Below, one piece after another: positions 17,428-25,474 of a stretch of DNA of 64,000 bases. The notes under the pieces are model-generated. The model saw only the letters and a program-made list of their open reading frames with translations. It did not search any database and was not told the origin of the DNA. Source of the stretch: Paenibacillus typhae (GTDB lineage Bacteria > Bacillota > Bacilli > Paenibacillales > Paenibacillaceae); the NCBI RefSeq assembly GCF_900099765.1, contig NZ_FNDX01000003.1:248001-312000 (forward strand), read 5' to 3'. The translations under genes were made by a program, and so were the position numbers. Position 1 is the first letter of the stretch; each line of letters starts with the position of its first letter.

Positions 17428-18588
17428 CTATCCGCAGATTTGTTCAAATACCCGGAGCCAGTTGCCGCCCATGATCTTGGCGATGTCTTCATCCGTGTAG
17501 CCCCGGGCTACCAGCCCCCTGGTGAAGTTGATAAACGTGCTGTATTTTTCAAGTCCGGCTACCGTTTCGGTCGAAGGCCCGTCCCCCGGGGCAAAGCCTA
17601 GCTTGGGCGCAATATGCTCTTTAAAATAAACCAGGGACCAGTCGAGGTCACTCATCGGCCAGTCTGTGCCAATGCCCACATGGTCAACGCCAGCCAGCCT
17701 AATCACGTACTCTATATGATCCAGCACATGGTCAATCGTCGTATGGTCAGGATCTTCATGAACAAACCACGGCATCGCAAAAATCCCGATCACGCCGCCG
17801 GTTCCGGCAATGGCGAGAATCTCCTCATCGCTTTTACAGCGCATATGCGGATATATCACTTCTGCTCCGGTGTGTGAGGCAATGACCGGTGTGCTTGAAA
17901 CCTTGCAGGCATCCAGGGTCGTCTGTTTGCCGCAGTGTCCGGTATCGACAATGATCCCCAGCTCGTTCATCCGCTGCACGAACCGGACCCCGAAATTCGA
18001 TAGCCCGCCGTTCGCCTGCTCTGCACAGCCGGAGCCGATCAGATTCTGCTTATTATAGGTCAGCTGCAGAATGCGCAGCCCGAAGTGATGCAGCACCTCA
18101 AGCAGCTCCAGATTGGTGCCGAGGGCATCCGTCTCCTGGGCCGTCACAATGCCCGCTACCTTGCCCGACTGCTTGGCGCTGCGGATATCTCCGGCGGTCA
18201 GCGCCTTGATCAGCCAGTCATTGGCATCAAACTGCAGCTGCACCTCGCCCATGCTTGTAACCAGGCTCTCCATATCGTTCAAGTGCAGCTCCCGGTTGCC
18301 TGCCGTAATGCCGGACTTGAACCACTCCTCTTTGTACTCAGGAATGTCACCTCTAGCAGCCAGCTTGGTCACCCATTTGGCCGGCATGGAGCTGTAGGCC
18401 ATCGGCTCATCCTTGTACGGCTCGCTAAGCTCTTTGATTCTCTCTGAGACAGCAGCGGGAATTGCGCTTGGTGACAGCGGCCCCTGAAACAGCAGATCAA
18501 TGTTGATATTCTGCTCATGCAGCCGCTGTGCGCGGAGCTCCTGCTCCTCCGTCAAATTAAAATCATACAATCCTGACTGTAAGCTCAT
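17428..18588 (-). CDS. Membrane dipeptidase-like (peptidase M19) protein
   Basis: 386 residues matching the M19 renal-dipeptidase family: VDTGHCGKQTTLDAC, PVIASHTGAEVIYPHMR, GGVIGIF and HVGIGTDW are the metal and active-site blocks in order. M19 enzymes hydrolyse dipeptides, including those with a D or dehydro residue at the C-terminal position, using two zinc ions. The first metal motif, normally HxD near the N terminus (as in DGHND), reads NINIDLL here (about residues 29-35), so the His appears replaced by Asn. Activity or metal content may therefore differ. The ATG at 18588 has AGGAGG. Middle gene of the operon with the ornithine cyclodeaminase-like and CocE-like genes. Confidence 0.88.
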   Translation of the reverse strand: MSLQSGLYDFNLTEEQELRAQRLHEQNINIDLLFQGPLSPSAIPAAVSERIKELSEPYKDEPMAYSSMPAKWVTKLAARGDIPEYKEEWFKSGITAGNRELHLNDMESLVTSMGEVQLQFDANDWLIKALTAGDIRSAKQSGKVAGIVTAQETDALGTNLELLEVLHHFGLRILQLTYNKQNLIGSGCAEQANGGLSNFGVRFVQRMNELGIIVDTGHCGKQTTLDACKVSSTPVIASHTGAEVIYPHMRCKSDEEILAIAGTGGVIGIFAMPWFVHEDPDHTTIDHVLDHIEYVIRLAGVDHVGIGTDWPMSDLDWSLVYFKEHIAPKLGFAPGDGPSTETVAGLEKYSTFINFTRGLVARGYTDEDIAKIMGGNWLRVFEQICG

Positions 18589-18606
18589 CTGTTTAGCCTC
18601 CTATGA

Positions 18607-19581
18607 TCACATCTCCACCTCAACACCTTTACGCAAAACCAAAGCCTGATTGTAAATATATTGCGCTGCAGCCAGGTCCTCAATCGCCAGGCCCAGTCCC
18701 TTGAACAGAGTAATCTGCTCCGGGCTGCTCCTGCCCTCCACTTGTTGCAGGAGCAGCCCGCCGAGCTCGCCGGCGATATGCCCTTCGGCTATGGCACCCT
18801 CAGCCAGCGGAATGAGATAGTCCCCCGCCTCGTGAACGGCGGATTCCAGCCGGTCCACGTAGAGCCCGGATGCCGCTACCAGCGCCGAGTCCAGCTCCCG
18901 CTCATGCGGCCGGCAGGCGCCGACGGCGTTGATATGGGCTCCCTTCGGGACCCACTCGCCATTCAGCACCGGCACACTGGAAGCCGTCACGGTACAGATG
19001 ATGTCCGCAGCCTGTACCGCCTCGCGAGCTGTCGCCGCTGCCGTTACTTCTATGCCGTATCTGGCGGCCATCTCCGCGGCAAAACGCTGCGCCTTGTCCG
19101 GCGTTCTCCCCCAGACGCGGACCTCGCGGATGCTGCGCACCAGCAGCATCGCCTCCAGATGGCTGACCGCCTGCTCGCCGGTGCCGAGGATCGCCAGCAC
19201 GCCGGCATCTTCCCGGGCCAGCAGCTTCGTTGCTACCGCACTGACCGCCGCTGTGCGGATCGCCGTGATCTGCCGGCCGTCCACAATGGCATTCAGCCTG
19301 CCGGTCTCTGCATCGAACAGTGCAACCGCCCCCTGATGGGAGGGCAGGCCTCTGTCATGATTGTGCGGGAACACGCTGATCAGCTTGGCTCCCGCCGCAG
19401 CTTCCTGCCGCAGATAACCCGGCATCAGCCCGAACAGATTCCCGCCCATAAGCGGCATAACCTGCCGCAGGCTCTGTACCGCATCTCCTGAAGACAGGGC
19501 TGCCAGCACATCCTGCATGACTCCGATGCAGGCTTGCATCGATAGAATCTCCGCTGTTTCTCTTCCGTTAATCACCAGCAT
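18607..19581 (-). CDS. Ornithine cyclodeaminase / mu-crystallin family protein
   Basis: 324 residues with the family core: KLISVFPHN, GLPSHQGAVALFDAETGRLNAIVDG, ITAIRTAAVSAVATKLLA, and a Rossmann motif ILGTGEQAVSHLEAM (about 131-145), followed by VRVWGRTPDKA. Members use NAD(P) to convert ornithine to proline, or act as alanine, lysine or imino-acid dehydrogenases. The substrate cannot be told here. The ATG at 19581 follows GGAGG. It leads a three-gene operon ahead of the M19 dipeptidase and CocE-type hydrolase, which suggests peptides or amino-acid conjugates are cut and the released amino acid is oxidised or cyclised. It diverges from fabV; a ten-base palindrome ATAGCGCTAT (19628-19637) sits between them. 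Confidence 0.88.
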   Translation of the reverse strand: MLVINGRETAEILSMQACIGVMQDVLAALSSGDAVQSLRQVMPLMGGNLFGLMPGYLRQEAAAGAKLISVFPHNHDRGLPSHQGAVALFDAETGRLNAIVDGRQITAIRTAAVSAVATKLLAREDAGVLAILGTGEQAVSHLEAMLLVRSIREVRVWGRTPDKAQRFAAEMAARYGIEVTAAATAREAVQAADIICTVTASSVPVLNGEWVPKGAHINAVGACRPHERELDSALVAASGLYVDRLESAVHEAGDYLIPLAEGAIAEGHIAGELGGLLLQQVEGRSSPEQITLFKGLGLAIEDLAAAQYIYNQALVLRKGVEVEM

Positions 19582-19760
19582 TTTGTACGGCCTCCAGTCT
19601 TATCAGCTATTCTTTCTACTATTTATCATAGCGCTATCCCGGCTGTTTGCGAAATACCGGAGACAAAATAACCGGGGGGCTTATCTTTCTGAGCCATCAT
19701 TTGCTATACTCTATAACAGTGGTTGTAAACTTAAAATTGAAAACAAAGGGGATTTCCTAT

Positions 19761-20942
19761 ATGATCATCCAGCCCAAAACACGCGGCTTCATCTGCACCA
19801 CGGCGCATCCCGAGGGCTGTGCCCGGCAGGTACAGCAGCAGATCGACTATGTAAAAGCACACAAAAAACTGAGCGGACCCGTTAATGTTCTGGTTGTCGG
19901 AGCCTCCACCGGATATGGACTGGCTTCGCGCATTACCGCTGCCTTTGGTGCCGGAGCGAATACGATCGGCGTTTTCTTCGACAAGCCGGCTGAAGGTGCA
20001 CGTACGGCTTCTGCAGGCTGGTATAACTCCGCTGCGCTGGAGAAGGCTGCTGCCGAGCAGGGCCTGAAGTCGTTCAGCATCGTCGGCGATGCTTTCTCTG
20101 ACAGCATCAAGACCAAGACGATCGATCTGATCAAAGCCGAATTCGGCACCGTTGATCTCGTAGTGTACAGCGTGGCTTCCCCGCGCCGTACCCATCCGGT
20201 GACAGGAGAAACCTTCTCCTCCGTGATCAAGCCTGTCGGCAATGCCTATACCAATAAAACTATGAACTTCCACTCCGGTGAAGTTTCCACCGTAACGATC
20301 GAGCCTGCAACGGAAGATGAAGTGCGTCAGACCATTGCCGTTATGGGCGGCGAGGACTGGGGCATGTGGATCGACCAGCTTCAGGCAGCAGGCGCGCTTG
20401 CTGAAGGGGCAACAACAGTAGCCTACTCCTACATCGGACCTGAGGTTACTCACCCGATTTATAAGGACGGAACAATCGGCCAGGCCAAAAATGACCTGGA
20501 GAAAACCGCAATCGCACTGAACGAGAAGCTGAGCGCTACAAACGGACGTGCCTTTGTATCGGTTAACAAGGCGCTTGTAACCCAGTCCAGCTCGGCCATT
20601 CCGGTCGTGCCGCTCTACATCTCTGCCCTGTACAGAGTGATGAAAGACAAAGAGCTGCATGAGAACTGCATCCAGCAGATGTACCGCCTGTTCGCCGAGC
20701 ATCTGTATAATAGCGACGCCGGCAGCAGCCACCTGATCCGCATCGACGACTGGGAAATGCGTGAAGACGTTCAAGCTGAGGTCATGAAGCGCTGGAGCGA
20801 AATTGAGACAGCCAATGTACCTGTTCTGGCGGATCTGCCAGGCTACCAGGACGATTTCTTCAACCTGTTCGGCTTCCGCACGGAAGGTGTGGATTATGAA
20901 GCCGACACCGACCCGGCGGTAGACATCCCGAATCTGGTGTAA
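19761..20942 (+). CDS. fabV: FabV-type trans-2-enoyl-ACP/CoA reductase
   Basis: Starts MIIQPKTRGFICTTAHPEGCARQV, the FabV signature. NAD-binding region VLVVGASTGYGLASRITAAFG (about 47-67), then VDLVVYSVASPRRTHP. The catalytic Tyr-x8-Lys is seen in YKDGTIGQAK. FabV reduces trans-2-enoyl thioesters in the last step of fatty acid elongation and is usually insensitive to triclosan. The ATG at 19761 has AAAGGGGA eight bases before it. An in-frame ATG at 19647 adds 38 residues that lack family resemblance and crosses the promoter region, so it was not used. Monocistronic, ending at a strong terminator. At 394 residues it has the normal family length. Confidence 0.93.
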   Translation: MIIQPKTRGFICTTAHPEGCARQVQQQIDYVKAHKKLSGPVNVLVVGASTGYGLASRITAAFGAGANTIGVFFDKPAEGARTASAGWYNSAALEKAAAEQGLKSFSIVGDAFSDSIKTKTIDLIKAEFGTVDLVVYSVASPRRTHPVTGETFSSVIKPVGNAYTNKTMNFHSGEVSTVTIEPATEDEVRQTIAVMGGEDWGMWIDQLQAAGALAEGATTVAYSYIGPEVTHPIYKDGTIGQAKNDLEKTAIALNEKLSATNGRAFVSVNKALVTQSSSAIPVVPLYISALYRVMKDKELHENCIQQMYRLFAEHLYNSDAGSSHLIRIDDWEMREDVQAEVMKRWSEIETANVPVLADLPGYQDDFFNLFGFRTEGVDYEADTDPAVDIPNLV

Positions 20943-20958
20943 TATCCAAGAACAGCGA

Positions 20959-20994
20959 AGAGGCCGCTCCCATACCGGGATACGGCCTCTTTTT
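20959..20994 (+). terminator. Rho-independent terminator of fabV
   Basis: Eight-base perfect stem AGAGGCCG / CGGCCTCT (20959-20966 with 20983-20990) followed by TTTT and an AT tail. The convergent permease gene ends at 21003, so the same hairpin may stop both transcripts, but the T run serves only the plus strand. Confidence 0.85.
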
Positions 20995-21002
20995 ATATGA
21001 AT

Positions 21003-22889
21003 CTACTGCCTCAATGCCAGTCTTACCTGTCTTGTATAGAACAGTCTCACGATCAAGAAATAAACCAGCTGAATGATAAAGAACAGGCCCAGCACAAGCG
21101 CGGATTCCTTAAGCAATGAATACTGGAACATATGCGACAGGGTCGTAAGCGCCACGGCTCCATGTACCAGCGCTACAATAATAGGCGCAAAAAACAGCAG
21201 GCTGATCTGGCGGTTCAATATCCGGCCCAGCTCTTTTTCACTGAGGCCCAGCTTCGATATGGCTTTGAACTTGTGCTTATCCTCATCCAGATCGCTGTAC
21301 AGCCGGAAATACAGAAAGCTGCCTGCCGATACAAAGAACACAATGCCGACAAAGAAACCGACGAACATCATCGGCCCGAAGTTTTTAACCGTCATGTCCA
21401 TCTGATAGTCCATGGCTCTGAACTGATAAGCTTCGGAGTAAGGCAGCTTGTTCAGCAGCTGTCCGCCGGCAGCATCTGCTCCTTTTTGGCCAGCCGGTCC
21501 GTGCCAGGCATAGTAGTGATCCGCCCTGGACGGATTGCCGAGGCTTGACAGCAGCGCGTCCGGGACAACCAAATAATGGCTGACAACACTGACCACCGGA
21601 GAAAGAATGGCCCGGTCCGCTTCCACCACGGCCCCCGTCTGCAGCTGCAAAGGCTGATTCAGCATGCCCTCTCCGTTGCGGGACAGCCCGTAATCAACGG
21701 CCACCGCCTGCCCTCCCCTCAGCTCGATCAACTCCATATCCATTATCTCCGCAATATGGTTGTATTGACTTTGCTTCACCAGCAGCAGCATTTCGCCGCT
21801 CCCTGCCGCAAGCGGATAATAACTAAGCTCAAGCTCAGCCGGCTCGGTTCTGAGCCCCGATTCACTGAGCTGCTGATTGACCAGCTGCACATGCGCCTGC
21901 TCCATACTGTCGCCTTCCCTGGCCAGATAAGTGAACAAATAGGGATTATGCTTGGGCAGCGAACCGTACAGCATCGACTGGAAGCCGTACAACGACCCGA
22001 TGGCACAGAAGGACACTGTTGAAATAATCGCCACCAGAAAAAAGGTACGCGCATTATCCTTCATCCGGTAAGACAGATCGGAGAACAGCAGCATATTGGT
22101 TCTGAACCAGAAAAAGCGCTCCTGACGCTTCAGTCTCCGGATGATATAGACGCTGAGCTGGGTGAACAGCAGATAGGTTGCAACAGTAACCATAATGACC
22201 ACAGGCAGGAGCAGTAATACGGCCTCCAGCCCTTCCGCCCGCAGCGACAGGAAGTAGCTGATCCCGATTAGGACTACGACAAGCAGGGACAGCAGCAGCG
22301 AGGCCTTCGGCTCCTTTTTCGGCTGACGGTCTGACTTGATCAGGGTAATCAGCTTGCCGCTGCGCAGTACCGCCGAAATAAACAGGGAGATCAGCACGAA
22401 CAGCAGCAGAAAGGAGACCAGGGTAAGCACAATCGCCTGCAGCGGAAAATAAAAATACAGCCGCTCATTAAGCGCAATTATATTCTCCCCGGCCAGCAGA
22501 ATCCCCTTCGCGAACACCAGTCCAAGGCCCAGACCGCCGGCGATGGCACTGAAGCCGATCAGCATATTTTCCATAAAAATCATCCTGCGCAGCTGGCCGG
22601 TCGTCATGCCCTGCAGGATCATCAGGCCGAATTCCTTTTTGCGAGACTGCAGGAAGGCGCTCATCGAATACAGCACGAAGAAGAAGGAGAATACATAAAT
22701 AATCCATTTCGAGACCGTCAGGGCTACCACGGTGCTTGAATTCAGCCTGTCGGCACTGAGCTGCGGATGCGAGGCAAAGATCGAGAACGTAAAGAACACC
22801 ATAACCATGAACATGCTGCTGAGAAAATAGGCGGTGTACAGCCGTTTGTTGCGGGTGACATTACGGAATGCGAATTGTCGGAACGTCAT
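21003..22889 (-). CDS. BceB-type ABC transporter permease (FtsX-like)
   Basis: Begins MTFRQFAFRNVTRNKRLYTAYFLSS, the standard start of BceB/YtsD permeases. It has about ten membrane segments with a large extracellular domain (about residues 305-505) between the seventh and eighth, the peptide-sensing domain in this family. 628 residues, a normal length. The ATG at 22889 has GGGGGG six bases upstream and overlaps the end of the ATPase gene by 29 bases. A longer frame to 23033 is just ATPase sequence read in another frame. With the ATPase, kinase and regulator next to it, it forms a sensing and detoxification system for cell-wall-active antimicrobial peptides such as bacitracin or lantibiotics. 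The actual inducer is unknown. Confidence 0.9.
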   Translation of the reverse strand: MTFRQFAFRNVTRNKRLYTAYFLSSMFMVMVFFTFSIFASHPQLSADRLNSSTVVALTVSKWIIYVFSFFFVLYSMSAFLQSRKKEFGLMILQGMTTGQLRRMIFMENMLIGFSAIAGGLGLGLVFAKGILLAGENIIALNERLYFYFPLQAIVLTLVSFLLLFVLISLFISAVLRSGKLITLIKSDRQPKKEPKASLLLSLLVVVLIGISYFLSLRAEGLEAVLLLLPVVIMVTVATYLLFTQLSVYIIRRLKRQERFFWFRTNMLLFSDLSYRMKDNARTFFLVAIISTVSFCAIGSLYGFQSMLYGSLPKHNPYLFTYLAREGDSMEQAHVQLVNQQLSESGLRTEPAELELSYYPLAAGSGEMLLLVKQSQYNHIAEIMDMELIELRGGQAVAVDYGLSRNGEGMLNQPLQLQTGAVVEADRAILSPVVSVVSHYLVVPDALLSSLGNPSRADHYYAWHGPAGQKGADAAGGQLLNKLPYSEAYQFRAMDYQMDMTVKNFGPMMFVGFFVGIVFFVSAGSFLYFRLYSDLDEDKHKFKAISKLGLSEKELGRILNRQISLLFFAPIIVALVHGAVALTTLSHMFQYSLLKESALVLGLFFIIQLVYFLIVRLFYTRQVRLALRQ

Positions 22890-23628
22890 TGCCGTATCCC
22901 CCCAGCAGCGAAAGTGTATCAATGATTTTCTGGAAAAAGCCCTGGCGGTTGTCGCCGCGGTGAATCTCGGTATAAAACCTGCCGTCCTTGATGAACACCA
23001 CACGATGGCAGTAGCTTGCAGCCACAGCGTCATGGGTAACGAGCAGCATCGTCGTTTTTTGCTCCTGGTTGATCGTCATCAGCATATCCAGGACATCCTT
23101 GGCCGCTTTGGAATCCAGATTGCCGGTAGGCTCATCTGCCAGCAGCAGCTTGGGCGAATGAATCATCGCTCTGGCAATGGCTGTCCGCTGGGACTGGCCT
23201 CCCGAGATTTCATAAGTACGCTTTTTCATAATAGAGGCTATTCCCAGCTTGTCCGCGATCCGCTGCGCCTTCTCCTTCATCTCACGAACCGGAGCCCCGT
23301 CCAGCGTCAGCGGCAGCACCATATTCTCTTCCACCGTCAGCGTGTTCAGCAGATTGAAGTCCTGGAAGACGAAGCCCAGCTGACGGCGGCGGAAGACGGC
23401 CAGCTCATTTTTGCCCATCCTGCCTATACTCTTGCCGTCGATCAGAATCTCTCCGGTAGTCGGGCTGTCGACGGTGGCGATCAGGTTCAGGAGTGTCGTT
23501 TTTCCGCTTCCGGACGGCCCCATGATCCCTATGAATTCCCCCTCATCCACCGTCAGATCGATGTCTGTCAGCGCCCGGTAGGCGATGTTTCCTTCATATA
23601 TTTTATTGACCTGTTTTACCTGCAGCAT
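22861..23628 (-). CDS. BceA-type ABC transporter ATP-binding protein
   Basis: 255 residues. Walker A GPSGSGKTTLL (about 38-48), signature ISGGQSQRTAIARA, Walker B KLLLADEPTGNLD and H-loop LVTHDAVAA. It opens MLQVKQVNKIYEG, typical of the MacB/BceA group. It drives the FtsX-like permease downstream, with which it overlaps. It lies 107 bases after the histidine kinase gene (23629-23735); that gap could hold the BceR-regulated promoter usual for bceAB. I see no clear consensus box there, only a CTTACATGCATGTAAG palindrome (23720-23735) right at the kinase stop codon. Confidence 0.92.
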   Translation of the reverse strand: MLQVKQVNKIYEGNIAYRALTDIDLTVDEGEFIGIMGPSGSGKTTLLNLIATVDSPTTGEILIDGKSIGRMGKNELAVFRRRQLGFVFQDFNLLNTLTVEENMVLPLTLDGAPVREMKEKAQRIADKLGIASIMKKRTYEISGGQSQRTAIARAMIHSPKLLLADEPTGNLDSKAAKDVLDMLMTINQEQKTTMLLVTHDAVAASYCHRVVFIKDGRFYTEIHRGDNRQGFFQKIIDTLSLLGGYGNDVPTIRIP

Positions 23629-23719
23629 CTTTACTTTGTCTCCTTTCTATAGCGGGCTAATTCTGTACCCAATATACAGTGCAGGCAGAAGAGCTGCTAT
23701 CGAATAAGGTTTCACTTTT

Positions 23720-23735
23720 CTTACATGCATGTAAG
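23720..23735. promoter_or_regulatory. Sixteen-base perfect palindrome between kinase gene and bceAB-like genes
   Basis: CTTACATG / CATGTAAG is perfectly symmetric and lies immediately after the kinase stop, about 90 bases upstream of the transporter ATPase start. Regulators of BceR type bind inverted repeats upstream of bceAB, so it is a reasonable candidate site. No binding consensus was available for comparison. Confidence 0.45.
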
Positions 23736-24731
23736 CTAAGCAGTCGCTGCAAAAATAAGCCGGACCACAGTGCCCTTCCCGGCCTCAGACTCCAGTTCAA
23801 TCCCATGCCCGAGCCGGTCGGCAGCCTCCTTGGTCAGATACAGCCCCATCCCTGTGGATTCGCGCAGGCCCCGCCCGTTCTCACCGGTGAAAAAGGGATC
23901 AAATACCCGCTTAAGGTCAGACGCCTGAATGCCGATCCCCTCGTCCCTGACCTCTATAACAGCCTCGCTGTTCCGTAAATAACAGGAAACCGTGATTTTT
24001 TTATCGCCGGACGCTTTGACCGCCGTGTATTTGATCGCATTGTTAATGATCTGCGACAGCATGAAGAACAGCCATTTCTCGTCCGTCTGGACGGAAATGC
24101 CCGGACCAGCCGCCTCCACCGCCGGAAAGATCCGGTTGCGGATAAACTGGCGTTTATGCTCATGCAGAACCTCATGGATCAGCTGCGGGAGAACCACCTG
24201 TCTAATGTTAAAATCCTTCTCAAACGCCCGCAGCCTGGCCATGTACAGCACCGTATGCAGACCGCTGCGCATCCGCTCCAGCTCCTCCCGGATGCTGGCA
24301 AACTCAGGCTCATCCATATTCTGGACCGTAAGCTCGATAACCGAGAGCGGGGTCTTCATCTGATGCACCCACTGGTCGATGAAGCTCAGATGCTGCTCCT
24401 GCTGCTTTTTCACTGCCGTGAGCTGCTGCATGGTATGGCGGTAGTGGGAATGCAGCAGCTCCTCCAGGGCTTTGGATACGGGGGATTCCTCTATTTTTTG
24501 AAAGGCCTCATCCAGTGAATCGAGCGGCCGGCTGAGCCGGAGATAAAAGCGGCGCCGGGTCACGTACTGGTGAACCAGATAACAGGAGAGGAAGAAAAAA
24601 CCTATAAAAACAGCATACAAGGCAACCGGCAAGTGATGATAACCATCCAGCCAGTAAATGGAGATGATTGCCCCGAACTGGACCAGCTGAACGACGATCA
24701 GCAGCAGGTGCTCCCGTATAAACAGCTTCAT
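23736..24731 (-). CDS. BceS-type intramembrane-sensing histidine kinase
   Basis: 331 residues. Two N-terminal membrane segments (about 8-28 and 34-55) with almost no loop between them, the hallmark of BceS kinases that rely on the transporter for sensing. H-box IDQWVHQMKTPLSVIEL, N-box QIINNAIKYTA, G1 DEGIGIQ and G2 GRGLRESTGMGLYLTKEA. The ATG at 24731 shares its A with the TGA of the response regulator (TGATG), so the pair is translationally coupled; GGGAGAGGGTG precedes it. It phosphorylates the regulator encoded just upstream when the BceAB-like transporter engages a peptide. Confidence 0.92.
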   Translation of the reverse strand: MKLFIREHLLLIVVQLVQFGAIISIYWLDGYHHLPVALYAVFIGFFFLSCYLVHQYVTRRRFYLRLSRPLDSLDEAFQKIEESPVSKALEELLHSHYRHTMQQLTAVKKQQEQHLSFIDQWVHQMKTPLSVIELTVQNMDEPEFASIREELERMRSGLHTVLYMARLRAFEKDFNIRQVVLPQLIHEVLHEHKRQFIRNRIFPAVEAAGPGISVQTDEKWLFFMLSQIINNAIKYTAVKASGDKKITVSCYLRNSEAVIEVRDEGIGIQASDLKRVFDPFFTGENGRGLRESTGMGLYLTKEAADRLGHGIELESEAGKGTVVRLIFAATA

Positions 24732-25435
24732 CAGACACCCTCTCCCCAAGTAACATTCAGCCGGTAGCCCGTTCCCCTGACCGTCAGCACAGCCTCCTCG
24801 ATCCCAAGCTCCTGCAGCTTTTTGCGGACCCGGGTAATGTTCACATTAAGCGTATTCTCATCAACAAAAGCCTGAGGCTGGTCCCACAGCTTCTCCAGCA
24901 GCGCTTCTCTGCTGGCTACCCGCGGGTAACGCTCCATCAGACTCTCCAGAATATCGGTTTCTTTTTGGGTCAGGCTGACCATATCTTTCCCAAGCTGCAG
25001 CTCGAGCCTCTCGGGATACAGGATAAGACCGTCCTGCTCAATCACTGCTTCCTGGCGTACTCCGGCATATTCCCCGAACGCCCGCCGCAGATGGCTGCGG
25101 ATTTTGGCCAGCACAACCCCGGAATGAAACGGCTTGGTGATATAATCATCCCCTCCGTTCTCCAGCGCCATAATCTGGTCCATCTCACCCTCACGGGCTG
25201 AAATAAAAAGGATAGGACATGTGGAGACGCGGCGGATTTGCCTGCACCAGTAATAGCCGTCGTAGCTCGGCAGATTCACATCAAGCAGTACCAGCTCCGG
25301 CTGCGCTTGCCGGAATTCCTCCAGCACCTGCTGAAAATCCTGGACCAGTACCGCCTCGTACCCGTATTTTTGGATGGCTGACTGCAGAAGCTCGGCAATC
25401 TTGATGTCATCCTCCACGATCATTATTTTGGTCAT
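24731..25435 (-). CDS. BceR-type OmpR-family response regulator
   Basis: 234 residues. Receiver domain MTKIMIVEDDIKIAELL with phospho-acceptor Asp in LVLLDVNLPSYDGYYWC, Thr/Ser switch region ILFISAREGEMD and Lys in DDYITKPF. The C-terminal winged helix (about 130-228) contains SLTQKETDILESL and VNITRVRKKL. The ATG at 25435 has AAGGAGAG eight bases before it. The gap to the preceding glycosyltransferase gene is only 39 bases, so read-through from that gene is possible. It is expected to activate the downstream transporter genes. Confidence 0.92.
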   Translation of the reverse strand: MTKIMIVEDDIKIAELLQSAIQKYGYEAVLVQDFQQVLEEFRQAQPELVLLDVNLPSYDGYYWCRQIRRVSTCPILFISAREGEMDQIMALENGGDDYITKPFHSGVVLAKIRSHLRRAFGEYAGVRQEAVIEQDGLILYPERLELQLGKDMVSLTQKETDILESLMERYPRVASREALLEKLWDQPQAFVDENTLNVNITRVRKKLQELGIEEAVLTVRGTGYRLNVTWGEGV

Positions 25436-25474
25436 AAGAACAGCTCTCCTTAACCGTTTCAATCCGGGGCAGCC

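Noticed and set aside
19731..20774. Open frame of 347 codons on the minus strand
   Set aside because: Antisense to fabV, whose motifs and ribosome site are clear.
22890..23033. Longer N terminus for the BceB-like permease
   Set aside because: The extra codons lie in the ATPase gene in another frame; the ATG at 22889 has a good ribosome site and the family's standard start.
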